In this document: one piece after another, positions 17,416 to 26,264 of the stretch
How the letters are laid out: every line of letters starts with the position of its first letter
Position numbering within the stretch: position 1 is the stretch's first letter
NCBI GenBank assembly: GCA_052084925.1
Contig: JBQDEV010000005.1
Location: 1 to 64,000 of the forward strand
DNA from: CmP2 sp052084925
GTDB taxonomy: Bacteria; Actinomycetota; Actinomycetes; Actinomycetales; Micrococcaceae
Length of the DNA stretch: 64,000 bases
Reading direction: 5' to 3'
The notes under the pieces: model-generated
The model's database searches: none
What the model was told of the DNA's origin: nothing
Seen by the model: only the letters and a program-made list of their open reading frames with translations
Program-made: the position numbers and the translations under genes

Positions 17416-17790
17416 TCAGTCGCGGCGCCGGTCGCGCCTGCGCGGCGAGACGTGGCGGCCCTCGTGCTCGGCGTGCAACCATTCCTCGGAGAAGTCCCGG
17501 GCGGTCAGGCTCTGCAGGTCGGCGGTGATCAGCTCCAGGATCTGTTCCCCGGCGGCCACATCCGGGACGTCGATCCGCAGCTCGGAGTCGCCCGTGTCCC
17601 GGTGACGCACCACCACGGATTCACCGATCACGTCGGCGCCGCGGCCACCGAAGGCGGAGGTCAGCACCCCGCCGATGAAGCGGAAGGCCCGCTCGATCAC
17701 ATCATCTCCGCCGTCCTCGAGGGCAGCCGAGTAGACCTCGGAAGCGGGCTGGTCGGAGTGGTCAGGCCGGTCTGCAGATGCGGTGGTCAT
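17416..17790 (-). CDS. Hypothetical protein, soluble
   Basis: A 124-residue protein I do not recognise. It has an acidic disordered start, a predicted alpha/beta core (DDVIERAFRFIGGVLTSAFG, ADVIGESVVVRHRDTGDSELRIDVPDVAAGEQILELITADLQ) and a strongly basic tail (SPRRRDRRRD) that could bind nucleic acid. The ATG at 17788-17790 has GGAAGGAAAG about 10 bases upstream. A longer in-frame start at 17871 would overlap the upstream membrane-protein gene. Confidence 0.7.
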   Translation of the reverse strand: MTTASADRPDHSDQPASEVYSAALEDGGDDVIERAFRFIGGVLTSAFGGRGADVIGESVVVRHRDTGDSELRIDVPDVAAGEQILELITADLQSLTARDFSEEWLHAEHEGRHVSPRRRDRRRD

Positions 17791-17846
17791 GGCGGTCTCG
17801 CTTTCCTTCCGGTGGGCATCACGGCGGTGAGCCGGTGCGCGTGCCC

Positions 17847-18791
17847 TCATCCTAACGGTGGAACCACCCACAGTGTGAAGTACAGCACCATTCCGCTCAC
17901 CAGCACCGGTGCCGCACCCAGGCTGAGCCCGGCGATCAGCTCCCCGCGCCGGGCGCCCGTCCCCGAGGCCTCCGGCTCGGCCGCCGCGGCGTCGTCGAGC
18001 AGGGTGATGGCGTGGACGTCCTGTTCCTGTTCGACGGCGGCGCGGATCAGCCCCACCAGGGCGCCGCTGAGCACGCCGGCGACCGCGAGCGCGGCCACGA
18101 ACGGGATCTCACCCTGGTTCAGCCCCGAGTAGAGCCCCAGCGGCAGTGCGGCGGCGACGATGACCATCACGAACACCCGCACCGGCAGGGTGGTGGGAAT
18201 CAGCCCGATCAGCGAGGCGGCCACCGTGCCGGCCAGCAGCGACACGGCCAGCACCGGAATCTCGGAGGCGCCGCCCGTCGGGGTCAGCGCACCCAGGTCG
18301 GCACCGCTCTCGAACCAGGAGGTCACCGCGTCGGTTTGCGTACGGATCAGCAGAGCCCACGCGGCCGCCGAGGTGCCGATCGCCACCCCCGTCACGGTGG
18401 AGGCGGTGGATTCGAGGCGGAACGGGCGCCCCTGGCCGCGCAACACCTGCACCACGAAACCGATCATGGTGCCCAGCGCGGTCGCCGCCGCCACCGGGGC
18501 CAGCCACAGGTCCGGGCGATCACCCAGCACCGTCTCGTTGGAGAAGTTCCAGCGCTGATCCAGCAACGCCACGGTCCAGACGACGACCAGCGCGGGCACC
18601 GCGATGGTCGCGCTGAGTGAGCGGCGTGCCGGGGCTCCCAGCAGGCGGGGCCAGCCCCAGGCGAAGATCAGCAGCAGCGCGGAAAGGACTGCGGGTACAC
18701 CCCAGCGCGCCATCTCGGGCGCGAGAGACACCGCCACCATCAACAACGCGGCGGCGGCCACCGAACTGAATGCCAGGACCGGGAGTCTCAC
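17847..18791 (-). CDS. Hypothetical polytopic membrane protein
   Basis: About 314 residues with eight to ten hydrophobic segments, a central soluble loop (DAVTSWFESGADLGALTPTGGASE) and an acidic cytoplasmic loop (EQEQDVHAITLLDDAAAAEPEA) before the last two helices. No transporter signature was recognised. I start at GTG 18789-18791, which follows AAAGAT by six bases; an ATG at 18821 would give a hydrophilic leader and has no ribosome site. It is divergent from glnR. Confidence 0.75.
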   Translation of the reverse strand: MRLPVLAFSSVAAAALLMVAVSLAPEMARWGVPAVLSALLLIFAWGWPRLLGAPARRSLSATIAVPALVVVWTVALLDQRWNFSNETVLGDRPDLWLAPVAAATALGTMIGFVVQVLRGQGRPFRLESTASTVTGVAIGTSAAAWALLIRTQTDAVTSWFESGADLGALTPTGGASEIPVLAVSLLAGTVAASLIGLIPTTLPVRVFVMVIVAAALPLGLYSGLNQGEIPFVAALAVAGVLSGALVGLIRAAVEQEQDVHAITLLDDAAAAEPEASGTGARRGELIAGLSLGAAPVLVSGMVLYFTLWVVPPLG

Positions 18792-18914
18792 GGTTCCATC
18801 TTTGCATGATTCGCCCCACATTGGCCCGCGCGGTGCACCCCACACCGTTCCCGCTTCGACGTCGTTCTATACTGGGAGCTGGGCTTTCACACTGACGCCC
18901 GCCGAAGGAGAACG

Positions 18915-19649
18915 ATGGCTCGCATGCTGATGCTCTCGCCCCAGGCCACCACGCCGGGGGCAGCGCTTCCCGCCCTCGAGTTCCTCTCCCACCACATCAC
19001 CGTGCGCCCCTTCTCCTCGGCCGCCCTGCGCGACGTCGACGATGTGGACCTCTTGCTCATTGATGCCCGCACTGACCTGACCGGCGCCCGCAATGTCGCC
19101 CGGCTGGCCCGCTCTGCCGCCGGGGCCACCCCGGTGGTGCCCATCGTCACCGAAGGCGGGCTGGCCGCGCTAAGCACGGAGTGGCCCATCGTCGATTTCC
19201 TGTTAGTCTCCGCCGGACCGACCGAGATCAGCGCCCGGCTACGCATCGCCCTGGAGCGTGCCGCCGCCCGGGCCCGCGCCGCCGGGCCGAGCACCCAGCT
19301 GCGTGCCTCCGGCGTTACCGTGGACGAGTCCACCTATACGGCCAAGGTCAACGGTCGGCCGATGAACCTGACCTACAAGGAGTTCGAGCTGCTGAAGTTC
19401 CTGGTGGCCTCCCCCGGCCGGGTATTCACCCGCGAGGAGCTACTGCACCGGGTGTGGGGCTACGACTACTACGGCGGCACCCGCACCGTGGACGTGCACG
19501 TGCGCCGGCTGCGCGCCAAGCTGGGCTCCGATCACGAGCAGCTGATCGGCACGGTACGCAACGTGGGCTATCGGTTCGCCCCGCGCGAGGCCCACCGCAA
19601 TGATGCCCTTGCCGGAGGGTCCGCCGACGGCGCTACAGTGGAATCATGA
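18915..19649 (+). CDS. glnR: GlnR-type orphan OmpR-family transcriptional regulator
   Basis: A 244-residue regulator with a degenerate receiver domain (LLLIDARTDL with D50, PIVTEGGLAALSTEWPIVDFLLVSAGPTEISARLRIAL) and a C-terminal winged helix (NLTYKEFELLKFLVASPGRVFTREELLHRVWGYDYYGGTRTVDVHVRRLRAKLG). The receiver matches GlnR of actinomycetes better than a kinase-linked regulator, and no histidine kinase gene is adjacent. GlnR controls nitrogen assimilation genes such as glnA and amtB. A TATACT -10 is at 18868-18873. The stop overlaps mshD, a neighbour arrangement also familiar from other actinobacteria. Confidence 0.85.
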   Translation: MARMLMLSPQATTPGAALPALEFLSHHITVRPFSSAALRDVDDVDLLLIDARTDLTGARNVARLARSAAGATPVVPIVTEGGLAALSTEWPIVDFLLVSAGPTEISARLRIALERAAARARAAGPSTQLRASGVTVDESTYTAKVNGRPMNLTYKEFELLKFLVASPGRVFTREELLHRVWGYDYYGGTRTVDVHVRRLRAKLGSDHEQLIGTVRNVGYRFAPREAHRNDALAGGSADGATVES

Positions 19650-20599
19650 GCGACGCCCCCTCCTCGCATTCTCCGCATACAGCGCTGACCCGGCTCGCCG
19701 AGGCCGCACAGCTGGTCGACGGTCAGCCCGCGTTCTCCGACCAGACCTGGGTCGAGTTGCGCCGCGGCACCGCCGTCACCCTCACGGTGCACGACGACGC
19801 CGGCAGCGCCGACAGCACAGCACTCATCGGCGCAGCGGTGCTCTCCGGGCTGTCCGGGCAGGCAGAGCAGTCGGGTACCGGAACCCACGATGACCCCCTG
19901 CTCGTCGAGATGCTCGTCCATCCCGAGCACCGCGGCCGCGGTCACGGCGCCACCTTGGTCCGCCGCCTCACCGAGCGCCTGTCCGCAGACCACCCCGCAG
20001 CCGTGGTCACCGCCTGGGCGCACGGGGATCACCCGGCCGCCCGCCGCCTCGCCGCGACCGTCGGTCTCGAGGCTCGCCGCGAACTCTGGAAGATGGCGCT
20101 GCCGCTGACCCCGGGCGTTCATTGGGACGACACCGCGCCCGCCGGGCTCACCCTGCGCCCCTTCGTGCCGGGCCAGGACGACGAGGCCTGGCTGGCCACC
20201 AACGCCGCCGCCTTCGCCGACCACCCCGAACAGGGCCGACTCACCCTGGAGGATCTGCGCGAGCGCCAGCGTGAGGACTGGTTCTCCCCCGCCGGCTTCT
20301 TCGTCGCCGAGGACCCGCTCCTGCAGGGGGCCTTCGCCGGCTTCCACTGGACGAAGATCCCGGTCGGTTCCGCCGACGGCGAGGTCTACGCCGTTGGGGT
20401 GCACCCACAGGCCCAGGGCTCCGGTCTCGGACGGGTGCTCACCGCGCGCGGGCTGAACCACCTGGCGGAGCAGAATTGTCAGCGCATCGTGTTGTATGTT
20501 GATGCAGACAATGCCCCGGCCGTCGCCCTGTACCGGTCGCTGGGCTTCACCGTCGACGAGACCGACGTCATGTTCGTCTCCCGGCGTCCCACCGTCTGA
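19646..20599 (+). CDS. mshD: Mycothiol synthase, tandem GNAT
   Basis: A 317-residue enzyme that acetylates Cys-GlcN-Ins to finish mycothiol, the main low-molecular-weight thiol of actinobacteria. Two GNAT halves are visible: LLVEMLVHPEHRGRGHGATLVRRL (N-terminal acetyl-CoA loop) and EVYAVGVHPQAQGSGLGRVLTARGLNHL (C-terminal, active). Between them is the MshD-specific stretch NAAAFADHPEQGRLTLEDL. It overlaps glnR by four bases, but TACAGT at 19634-19639 lies six bases before its ATG, suggesting an additional leaderless promoter inside glnR. Confidence 0.95.
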   Translation: MSDAPSSHSPHTALTRLAEAAQLVDGQPAFSDQTWVELRRGTAVTLTVHDDAGSADSTALIGAAVLSGLSGQAEQSGTGTHDDPLLVEMLVHPEHRGRGHGATLVRRLTERLSADHPAAVVTAWAHGDHPAARRLAATVGLEARRELWKMALPLTPGVHWDDTAPAGLTLRPFVPGQDDEAWLATNAAAFADHPEQGRLTLEDLRERQREDWFSPAGFFVAEDPLLQGAFAGFHWTKIPVGSADGEVYAVGVHPQAQGSGLGRVLTARGLNHLAEQNCQRIVLYVDADNAPAVALYRSLGFTVDETDVMFVSRRPTV

Positions 20600-20670
20600 T
20601 CACCTCACCGTTTCACCGTCCCGCCATTCCGGCACACGCACCGTTCGCACCGAGGAGAGGCATCCGCACC

Positions 20671-21696
20671 ATGCCGACTACTGCGTCCACCTACCCCGAT
20701 CTGGCCGCCGCCCGCTCCGCCGAGAACCTGTGGGACGAGGCCCCGCGCGCCACGGTGCTCGCTGGCGGGGTGCTGCCTTGGCGCCTGCGGTCCGGGGAGC
20801 TGGAGGTGCTGATCATCCACCGCCCCCGCTACGATGACTGGTCCTGGCCCAAGGGCAAGCTCGACGACGGCGAGACCCTCCCCGAGTGCGCGGTGCGCGA
20901 GACCCTGGAGGAGATCGGACTGGACATCCGGCTGGGCATCCCGTTGCCCGTCACCCACTATCGGCTGAAATCCGGTGCCGCCAAAGAGGTCTGGTACTGG
21001 GCCGCGGAGGTCACCAAGCAGGAACCGGCTCCGGATCACGGCGAAGTCGACCGCGTGGCCTGGGTCAGCCCCCAGAAAGCCCGCAAGAAGCTCAGCAACA
21101 CCGGCGACCTCACCCCGCTGGACGCCCTGGAACAGGCGCATGTGCAACGCCGACTGCGCACCACACCCTTCGTGGTGCTGCGTCACGCCAAGGCCAAGCC
21201 CCGCTCCTCCTGGACTCGGGCCGAGGGCGAGCGTCCCCTGGCCGCCACCGGACGCCGACAGGCCCTCGCCGTGCGCGCCCTGTTGCAGGCGTGGAAGCCG
21301 GTCAAGGTCGCGTCCTCTCCGTGGCGGCGCTGCGTGGAGACGGTGGCCCCCTACGTGCAGAGCAGCAAGCGGTCGCTGAAGGAGATCGGGGCGCTCACCG
21401 AGAAGAAGGCCGACAAGAACCCGAAACGGGCCCGCCGCGAGCTGGCCGGGCTGCTGGACCGGGTCCGTCCGCAGCTGGTGTGCATGCACCGCCCGGTGCT
21501 CCCCCTCGCCCTGCAGCAGCTGCGCACCTGGACCATCGACGCCGCGGCCGGCACGCAGCGTCACAGCGACGTCGTGCGTGCACTGCCCGTCCAGGACCCC
21601 TACCTGCGCCCGGGCGGGGTCATCGTCGCCCATCAGGCGGTGGAGCTGGAGGGCCAGATCGTCGCCCTCGAGGTCTACGACGCCTACGACGGATGA
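20671..21696 (+). CDS. Nudix hydrolase fused to a histidine phosphatase (MutT1-like)
   Basis: A 341-residue two-domain enzyme. The N-terminal Nudix domain has the complete box GX5EX7REUXEEXGU (G62, E68, R76, E77, E80, E81, G83). The C-terminal domain begins FVVLRHAKAK with the phosphohistidine RH pair at 171-172 and continues with SSPWRRCVETVAPY. This is the architecture of mycobacterial MutT1, which hydrolyses 8-oxo-(d)GTP and diadenosine polyphosphates. Role: nucleotide-pool cleaning. The start follows a GAGGAGAGG site. The end overlaps an alternative start of the next GNAT gene. Confidence 0.9.
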   Translation: MPTTASTYPDLAAARSAENLWDEAPRATVLAGGVLPWRLRSGELEVLIIHRPRYDDWSWPKGKLDDGETLPECAVRETLEEIGLDIRLGIPLPVTHYRLKSGAAKEVWYWAAEVTKQEPAPDHGEVDRVAWVSPQKARKKLSNTGDLTPLDALEQAHVQRRLRTTPFVVLRHAKAKPRSSWTRAEGERPLAATGRRQALAVRALLQAWKPVKVASSPWRRCVETVAPYVQSSKRSLKEIGALTEKKADKNPKRARRELAGLLDRVRPQLVCMHRPVLPLALQQLRTWTIDAAAGTQRHSDVVRALPVQDPYLRPGGVIVAHQAVELEGQIVALEVYDAYDG

Positions 21697-21755
21697 CCGA
21701 CGCCCCGGGCGAAACCGGCTACCCTGGCCCGCCCCGATTCGATAAACTCGAGACC

Positions 21756-22127
21756 ATGACGCCCGCACCGAAGATCGTCCACGAGCACATCCGCATCGAG
21801 CACGACGCCGACCGCGCCCGCTTCGAGCTGTGGCAGGATCACCCCGACACCAACACCGACAGCGCTGCCGCCCCACCCCAGTTCATCGGGTTCCTCGGCT
21901 ACACCGTCGATGACGTCGAGGACGCCTCCGGGCACATCGGACCGGTCTACCGGCTGCAACACACCATCATCGACGAGCAGTTCGCCCGCCGCGGCTACGC
22001 CCGCGCCCTGGTGACCGTGGTGCTGGACCGGCTGCGCGCCGAGGAGGCCCGCATCAGCCCCGAATGCAGCTACGTGGCCGACTACCTGCGGCGGTACCCG
22101 GAATATCAGGACCTGGTGGCTCGTTGA
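21756..22127 (+). CDS. Small GNAT-like acetyltransferase (YidJ/Acetyltransf_CG type)
   Basis: A 123-residue protein of the short GNAT family with two marks: the acetyl-CoA region HTIIDEQFARRGYARALVTVVLDRLRAEEARISPECSYVADYL, and a C-terminal YPEYQDLV that ends nearly all members. I choose ATG 21756 because TAAACT (21743-21748) precedes it by seven bases, the leaderless pattern. An ATG at 21693 overlaps the previous stop and would add 21 Pro/Gly-rich residues. Substrate unknown. It is two bases upstream of thyA. Confidence 0.78.
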   Translation: MTPAPKIVHEHIRIEHDADRARFELWQDHPDTNTDSAAAPPQFIGFLGYTVDDVEDASGHIGPVYRLQHTIIDEQFARRGYARALVTVVLDRLRAEEARISPECSYVADYLRRYPEYQDLVAR

Positions 22128-22129
22128 TC

Positions 22130-22999
22130 ATGGCGATGAACTCTGCAGCCACCTCCCCCGCCCCCACCGGCCCCTCCACCAGCATCCCCACCCCCTACGA
22201 GGATCTGCTCGCCGAGGTGCTCGCCGAGGGCACCGTGAAGACTGATCGCACCGGCACCGGCACCCGCAGCGTCTTCGGACGCCAGCTGCGCTTCGACCTC
22301 TCCGAGACCTTCCCGCTGATCACCACCAAGCGGGTGCACTTCAAGTCGATCGCCTACGAGCTGCTCTGGTTCCTGCGCGGGGACTCCAACGTGCGCTGGC
22401 TCCAGGAGCGCGGCGTGAGCATCTGGGACGAATGGGCAGACGAGAACGGCGATCTTGGCCCGGTGTACGGGGTGCAGTGGCGCTCCTGGCCCACCCCCAG
22501 CGGCGCCCACGTCGATCAGATCGCCACGGTTCTGGAGCGATTGCGCACCACCCCCGATTCCCGCCGGCACCTGGTGACCGCCTGGAATCCGGCCGAGGTG
22601 GACGAGATGGCCCTGCCCCCGTGCCACGCCCTCTTCCAGTTCTATGTCGCCCCCGGTGAGGACGGCGCGCCGGGCACCCTGTCCTGCCAGCTCTACCAGC
22701 GCTCAGCGGACATGTTCCTGGGTGTGCCGTTCAACATCGCCCAGTACTCGCTGCTGACCCTGATGTTCGCCCAGCAGCTGGGACTCACCCCCGGCGAGTT
22801 CGTCTGGACCGGCGGCGACGTGCACATCTACTCCAACCACGAAGACCAGGTGCGCGAACAGCTCTCCCGCACCCCCTACCCCTACCCTCAGCTGCGCTTC
22901 ACCCGCACGCCGGAGGACCTGTTCAGCTACGAGTACGAAGACTTCGAGCTCGTGAACTACCAGCACCACCCCACCATCAAGGCGCCGGTCGCCGTCTGA
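22130..22999 (+). CDS. thyA: Thymidylate synthase
   Basis: A 289-residue folate-dependent ThyA that makes dTMP from dUMP. Conserved parts: DRTGTGTRSVFG, the catalytic cysteine in LPPCHALFQFYV, the arginine and Asn-rich binding region CQLYQRSADMFLGVPFNIAQYS, and GDVHIYSNH. The N-terminus has about 20 extra Ala/Thr/Pro residues. I start at ATG 22130, two bases after the preceding stop; a reading from 22064 lies inside the upstream gene. It pairs with folA downstream, a common arrangement that recycles the dihydrofolate ThyA produces. Confidence 0.96.
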   Translation: MAMNSAATSPAPTGPSTSIPTPYEDLLAEVLAEGTVKTDRTGTGTRSVFGRQLRFDLSETFPLITTKRVHFKSIAYELLWFLRGDSNVRWLQERGVSIWDEWADENGDLGPVYGVQWRSWPTPSGAHVDQIATVLERLRTTPDSRRHLVTAWNPAEVDEMALPPCHALFQFYVAPGEDGAPGTLSCQLYQRSADMFLGVPFNIAQYSLLTLMFAQQLGLTPGEFVWTGGDVHIYSNHEDQVREQLSRTPYPYPQLRFTRTPEDLFSYEYEDFELVNYQHHPTIKAPVAV

Positions 23000-23059
23000 G
23001 CACCCACGCTCTTTCCACCCGCCTCCCCTGACGCCTAACCGAGGACTGAACACAGCAGC

Positions 23060-23629
23060 ATGAACCCTGACGACGCCGAACCGAGAATCCGCGTAGGCAT
23101 GATCTGGGCCCAAGGGCTCAACGGGGTGATCGGGCTCGACGGCGCGATGCCCTGGCACCTGCCCGAGGACCTGCGCCACTTCCGCGAGCTGACCGTGCAC
23201 CACCCGGTGGTCATGGGCCGGCGTACCTGGGAGTCCTTCCCGCAGCAGTTCCGTCCGCTGCCGGATCGCACTAACGTGGTGGTCTCGCGCACGCTGACCA
23301 TGGACGATGAGATCGCCGACCAGCAAGCCCCCGGCGCCGTCGTCGTCCCCGACTTCCAGTCCGGGCTCAACGCCGCCATGGAATCCGACGGGCTGGACCG
23401 GATCTGGGTGATCGGCGGGTCCTCGATCTATGAACAGGCCCTCGACGTCGCCACCGTGGTCGAGCGCACCGTGATCAATCTGGAGCCCGAGGGCGACACC
23501 TCCGCCCCCGAGCTCGACGAGTCCTGGCAACGCACCAGCCTCGACCCGGCCGAGGGCTGGTCGGTCTCCAGCACCGGGCTGGAGTATCGCTTCGAGCGCT
23601 GGGAACGAGTGGAGAGCAACGATGACTGA
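23060..23629 (+). CDS. folA: Dihydrofolate reductase
   Basis: A 189-residue DHFR that reduces dihydrofolate with NADPH. Motifs: IWAQGLNGVIGLDGAMPWHLPEDLRHFRELT (active-site acid in PEDL), VVMGRRTWESFP and IWVIGGSSIYEQAL (NADPH contact). It lies 60 bases after thyA and overlaps the next small membrane-protein gene by eight bases. Confidence 0.96.
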   Translation: MNPDDAEPRIRVGMIWAQGLNGVIGLDGAMPWHLPEDLRHFRELTVHHPVVMGRRTWESFPQQFRPLPDRTNVVVSRTLTMDDEIADQQAPGAVVVPDFQSGLNAAMESDGLDRIWVIGGSSIYEQALDVATVVERTVINLEPEGDTSAPELDESWQRTSLDPAEGWSVSSTGLEYRFERWERVESNDD

Positions 23630-23879
23630 CCCGAACACCTCCCCCGCCTCGGGACCTCAGGGCGGCTCCGGGCTGCTCGACCAGCAGTCGATCACCTTCC
23701 TGGCCCTGATTGCCTGCCCCATCCTGGCGCTGGTGTGCGCGGGCATGGGCCTGGTATTCATCCTGCAGGGCCATCTGATCGTGGGTGTGCTGTTCATTCT
23801 CGTGCTCGCCCAGGTCTTCGTGGCCGGCGGACTGTGGGCCTACACGCGGCGCAAACGCGCCCGTGACGAAACTCGCTGA
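23622..23879 (+). CDS. Small two-helix membrane protein
   Basis: An 85-residue protein with about 20 hydrophilic residues, two hydrophobic helices (TFLALIACPILALVCAGMGLVFIL and VLFILVLAQVFVAGGLWAY) and a basic tail. It overlaps the end of folA by eight bases and so is probably co-translated. No function recognised. Confidence 0.75.
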   Translation: MTDPNTSPASGPQGGSGLLDQQSITFLALIACPILALVCAGMGLVFILQGHLIVGVLFILVLAQVFVAGGLWAYTRRKRARDETR

Positions 23880-23911
23880 AGCATCTTGGCCCACTTGCGT
23901 AGAATGGGGCC

Positions 23912-25093
23912 ATGACTTCACAGGCTGCACCCGAGACTCAGACCCTCACCACCGCGCCCACCGAGGCGACCCGGACCGTGGGCCTCATCGGCTGGCGGGG
24001 CATGGTCGGCTCCGTGCTGCTGCAGCGCATGGTGGAGGAAGGCGACTTCGCCAAGATCAACCCCGTCTTCTTCTCCACCTCCAACGCTGGCGGCCCCGCC
24101 CCTGCCCTGCCCGGAGTCGACGCGGATGACACGTTGCGCGACGCCTTCGACATCGACACTCTGGCCTCGCTGCCGATCATCCTCACCACTCAGGGCGGGG
24201 ACTACACCAAAGAGGTCTACCCGAAGCTGCGCGCCGCCGGCTGGGATGGCCTTTGGATCGACGCCGCGTCCACGCTGCGCATGGAGGACTCCTCCATCAT
24301 CGTCCTGGACCCGGTGAACCGCGACGTCATCGACGCCGGCCTGGCCTCCGGGGTGAAGGAGTTCGTGGGCGGCAACTGCACCGTCTCCACCATGCTGATG
24401 GGCCTGGGCGGACTGTTCCGCCGCGGACTGATCGAGTGGGGCACCTCGATGACCTATCAGGCGGCCTCAGGCGGCGGTGCGCGTCACATGCGCGAGCTGC
24501 TCTCCGGTTTCGGCACCCTGAACTCGGTCGTCGCCGAGGAGTTGTCGGACCCGTCCTCGGCCATCCTCGAGATCGACCGCAAGGTACTCGCCGCTCAGCG
24601 CGACGGCTCGATGGACACCACCCAGTTCCAGGTGCCCCTGGCCGGATCGCTGATCCCCTGGATCGACTCGGATCTGGGCAACGGCACCTCCCGCGAGGAG
24701 TGGAAGGCCGGGGTCGAGACCAACAAGATCCTGGGCAACACCGGCGAGCTGACCATTCCCCTGGATTCGTTGTGCGTGCGCATCGGCGCGCTGCGCAGCC
24801 ATTCCCAGGCGCTGACCCTGAAGTTGAAGGAGGACCTGCCGGTCGAGGAGATCGAGCAGATCATCGCCGACGACAACGAGTGGGTTCAGCTGGTGCCCAA
24901 CACCAAGGAGGCCACCATGGAGGCGCTCACCCCGGTGGCCGCTTCCGGCAGCCTGACCATTCCGGTGGGTCGTGTCCGCAAGCTGGCCATGGGGCCCGAG
25001 TACATCTCCGCGTTCACCGTGGGCGACCAGCTGCTCTGGGGTGCCGCCGAGCCGGTGCGCCGCATGCTGATGATCGCCACCGGCAACCTCTGA
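23912..25093 (+). CDS. asd: Aspartate-semialdehyde dehydrogenase, proteobacterial-like type
   Basis: A 393-residue enzyme of the aspartate pathway leading to lysine, threonine, methionine and diaminopimelate. It opens VGLIGWRGMVGSVLLQRM with the NADP loop. The catalytic cysteine lies in GGNCTVSTMLMGL, and substrate residues in YQAASGGGARHMRELL. From memory the protein matches the E. coli Asd along its full length far more closely than the Asd of corynebacteria and mycobacteria. TAGAAT (23900-23905) is six bases before the ATG, so the mRNA is likely leaderless. It converges on murB. Confidence 0.94.
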   Translation: MTSQAAPETQTLTTAPTEATRTVGLIGWRGMVGSVLLQRMVEEGDFAKINPVFFSTSNAGGPAPALPGVDADDTLRDAFDIDTLASLPIILTTQGGDYTKEVYPKLRAAGWDGLWIDAASTLRMEDSSIIVLDPVNRDVIDAGLASGVKEFVGGNCTVSTMLMGLGGLFRRGLIEWGTSMTYQAASGGGARHMRELLSGFGTLNSVVAEELSDPSSAILEIDRKVLAAQRDGSMDTTQFQVPLAGSLIPWIDSDLGNGTSREEWKAGVETNKILGNTGELTIPLDSLCVRIGALRSHSQALTLKLKEDLPVEEIEQIIADDNEWVQLVPNTKEATMEALTPVAASGSLTIPVGRVRKLAMGPEYISAFTVGDQLLWGAAEPVRRMLMIATGNL

Positions 25094-25112
25094 TCCGTCT
25101 GATCATGTCGGC

Positions 25113-25134
25113 GCCGACGCCCGCGGGCGTCGGC
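25113..25134. terminator. Shared bidirectional terminator between asd and murB
   Basis: GCCGACGCCC (25113-25122) pairs with 25125-25134, a 10-bp palindromic stem in the 49-bp gap between convergent stops. It can work for both transcripts; T-tracts are weak. Confidence 0.7.
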
Positions 25135-25142
25135 ACCGTCTG

Positions 25143-26264
25143 TCAAGGCGACGAGAGCGTGCAGCCCAGCAGCACCGGCTCCGGGGTGAGTTCGATTCCC
25201 CAGGTGCTCTGCACACCGTCTCGCACCGCACGGGCCACCGTGAGCAGATCCTGTGCGGTGGCGTCGCCGCGGTTGGTCAACGCCAGGGTGTGCTTCGTCG
25301 ACAGGGATGCCCGTCCCTGAACCAACTCCGCGCCGAACCCCTTGTGGTAGCCGGCATGGTCGATCAGCCAGGCCGCGGAGAGCTTCACCAGCGCCTCCCC
25401 GGTTTCCGGGTTGGTGCCCGCGGCGAAGGCCGGGGCCGTTTCGGGCAGGTGCGCCCGCTCGCTGGCGGGCACGATGGGATTGGTGAAGAACGACCCGGTC
25501 GACCAGGTGTCGTGATCGGCCGCGTCGAGCACCATGCCCTTGCTGGCCCGCAGCTGCAGCACGTGTTCGCGCACGGCCTGCAGGCTGGCATGCTCGCCTT
25601 CGGACACCCCCAGGGCGCGGGCCAGCTGTGCATAGCGAACCGGTGCCGAGGATCCGGCCCGACGCAGACCGAAGTCCACACTGAGCACCACCCAGCGCGG
25701 GGTCACCCCGCGCAGGCTCGGATCCGCCAGGTCGAAGCTGCGCTTGATGATCGAATCGCGGTAGCCAAACTCCAGCTCGGCGTTGCTCAACTCGACGATC
25801 TCCCCGGTGGTCCGGTCCAGGGCCCGGATGCCGAGCAGCGTCTGTGCAACATCCGCCCCGTAGGCGCCGACGTTCTGCACCGGGGTGGCCCCGGCGGAAC
25901 CGGGGATACCGGAGAGCGCCTCGAGACCCGTGAGTCCCCGCTGAACCGTCCAGGCAACGGCCTCGTCCCAGACTTGGCCCGCCGCCATGCGTACGGTGAC
26001 GGTCTCCCCGGACTCGTCCTCCGAATCGTCAGCGACAATGTCGATGCCGGCGAAGGCCAGCTGCAGGACGGTTCCCGGGAAGCCCTCATCGGAGGCCAGA
26101 ATGTTGGACCCGCCGCCAAGCACCAGCAAGGGCGTCTCCGCGTGATCGGCGCGACGGATCTCCGCCACCGCCTCCGCTTCGGTGCGAGCCACCGTCCAGG
26201 TATGGGCTTCCCCACCAACACGGGAGGTGGTGGCCTCGGCCAGTCGGGGTGCTGCAGCGGTCAC
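25143..26264 (-). CDS. murB: UDP-N-acetylenolpyruvoylglucosamine reductase
   Basis: A 373-residue FAD enzyme that makes UDP-MurNAc in peptidoglycan synthesis. The FAD-binding motif LLVLGGGSNILASDEGFPGTVL is followed by LEALSGIPGSAGATPVQNVGAYG and FGYRDSIIKR; the catalytic serine is in WSTGSFFTNPIV and the C-terminal SAAWLIDHAGYHKG is conserved. It is a type I MurB. The ATG overlaps the stop of the MaoC gene by four bases, giving an operon with the two MaoC proteins upstream. Confidence 0.95.
   Translation of the reverse strand: MTAAAPRLAEATTSRVGGEAHTWTVARTEAEAVAEIRRADHAETPLLVLGGGSNILASDEGFPGTVLQLAFAGIDIVADDSEDESGETVTVRMAAGQVWDEAVAWTVQRGLTGLEALSGIPGSAGATPVQNVGAYGADVAQTLLGIRALDRTTGEIVELSNAELEFGYRDSIIKRSFDLADPSLRGVTPRWVVLSVDFGLRRAGSSAPVRYAQLARALGVSEGEHASLQAVREHVLQLRASKGMVLDAADHDTWSTGSFFTNPIVPASERAHLPETAPAFAAGTNPETGEALVKLSAAWLIDHAGYHKGFGAELVQGRASLSTKHTLALTNRGDATAQDLLTVARAVRDGVQSTWGIELTPEPVLLGCTLSSP

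Noticed and set aside
22064..22129. Longer thyA start
   Set aside because: It lies within the upstream GNAT gene and would add a non-conserved leader.
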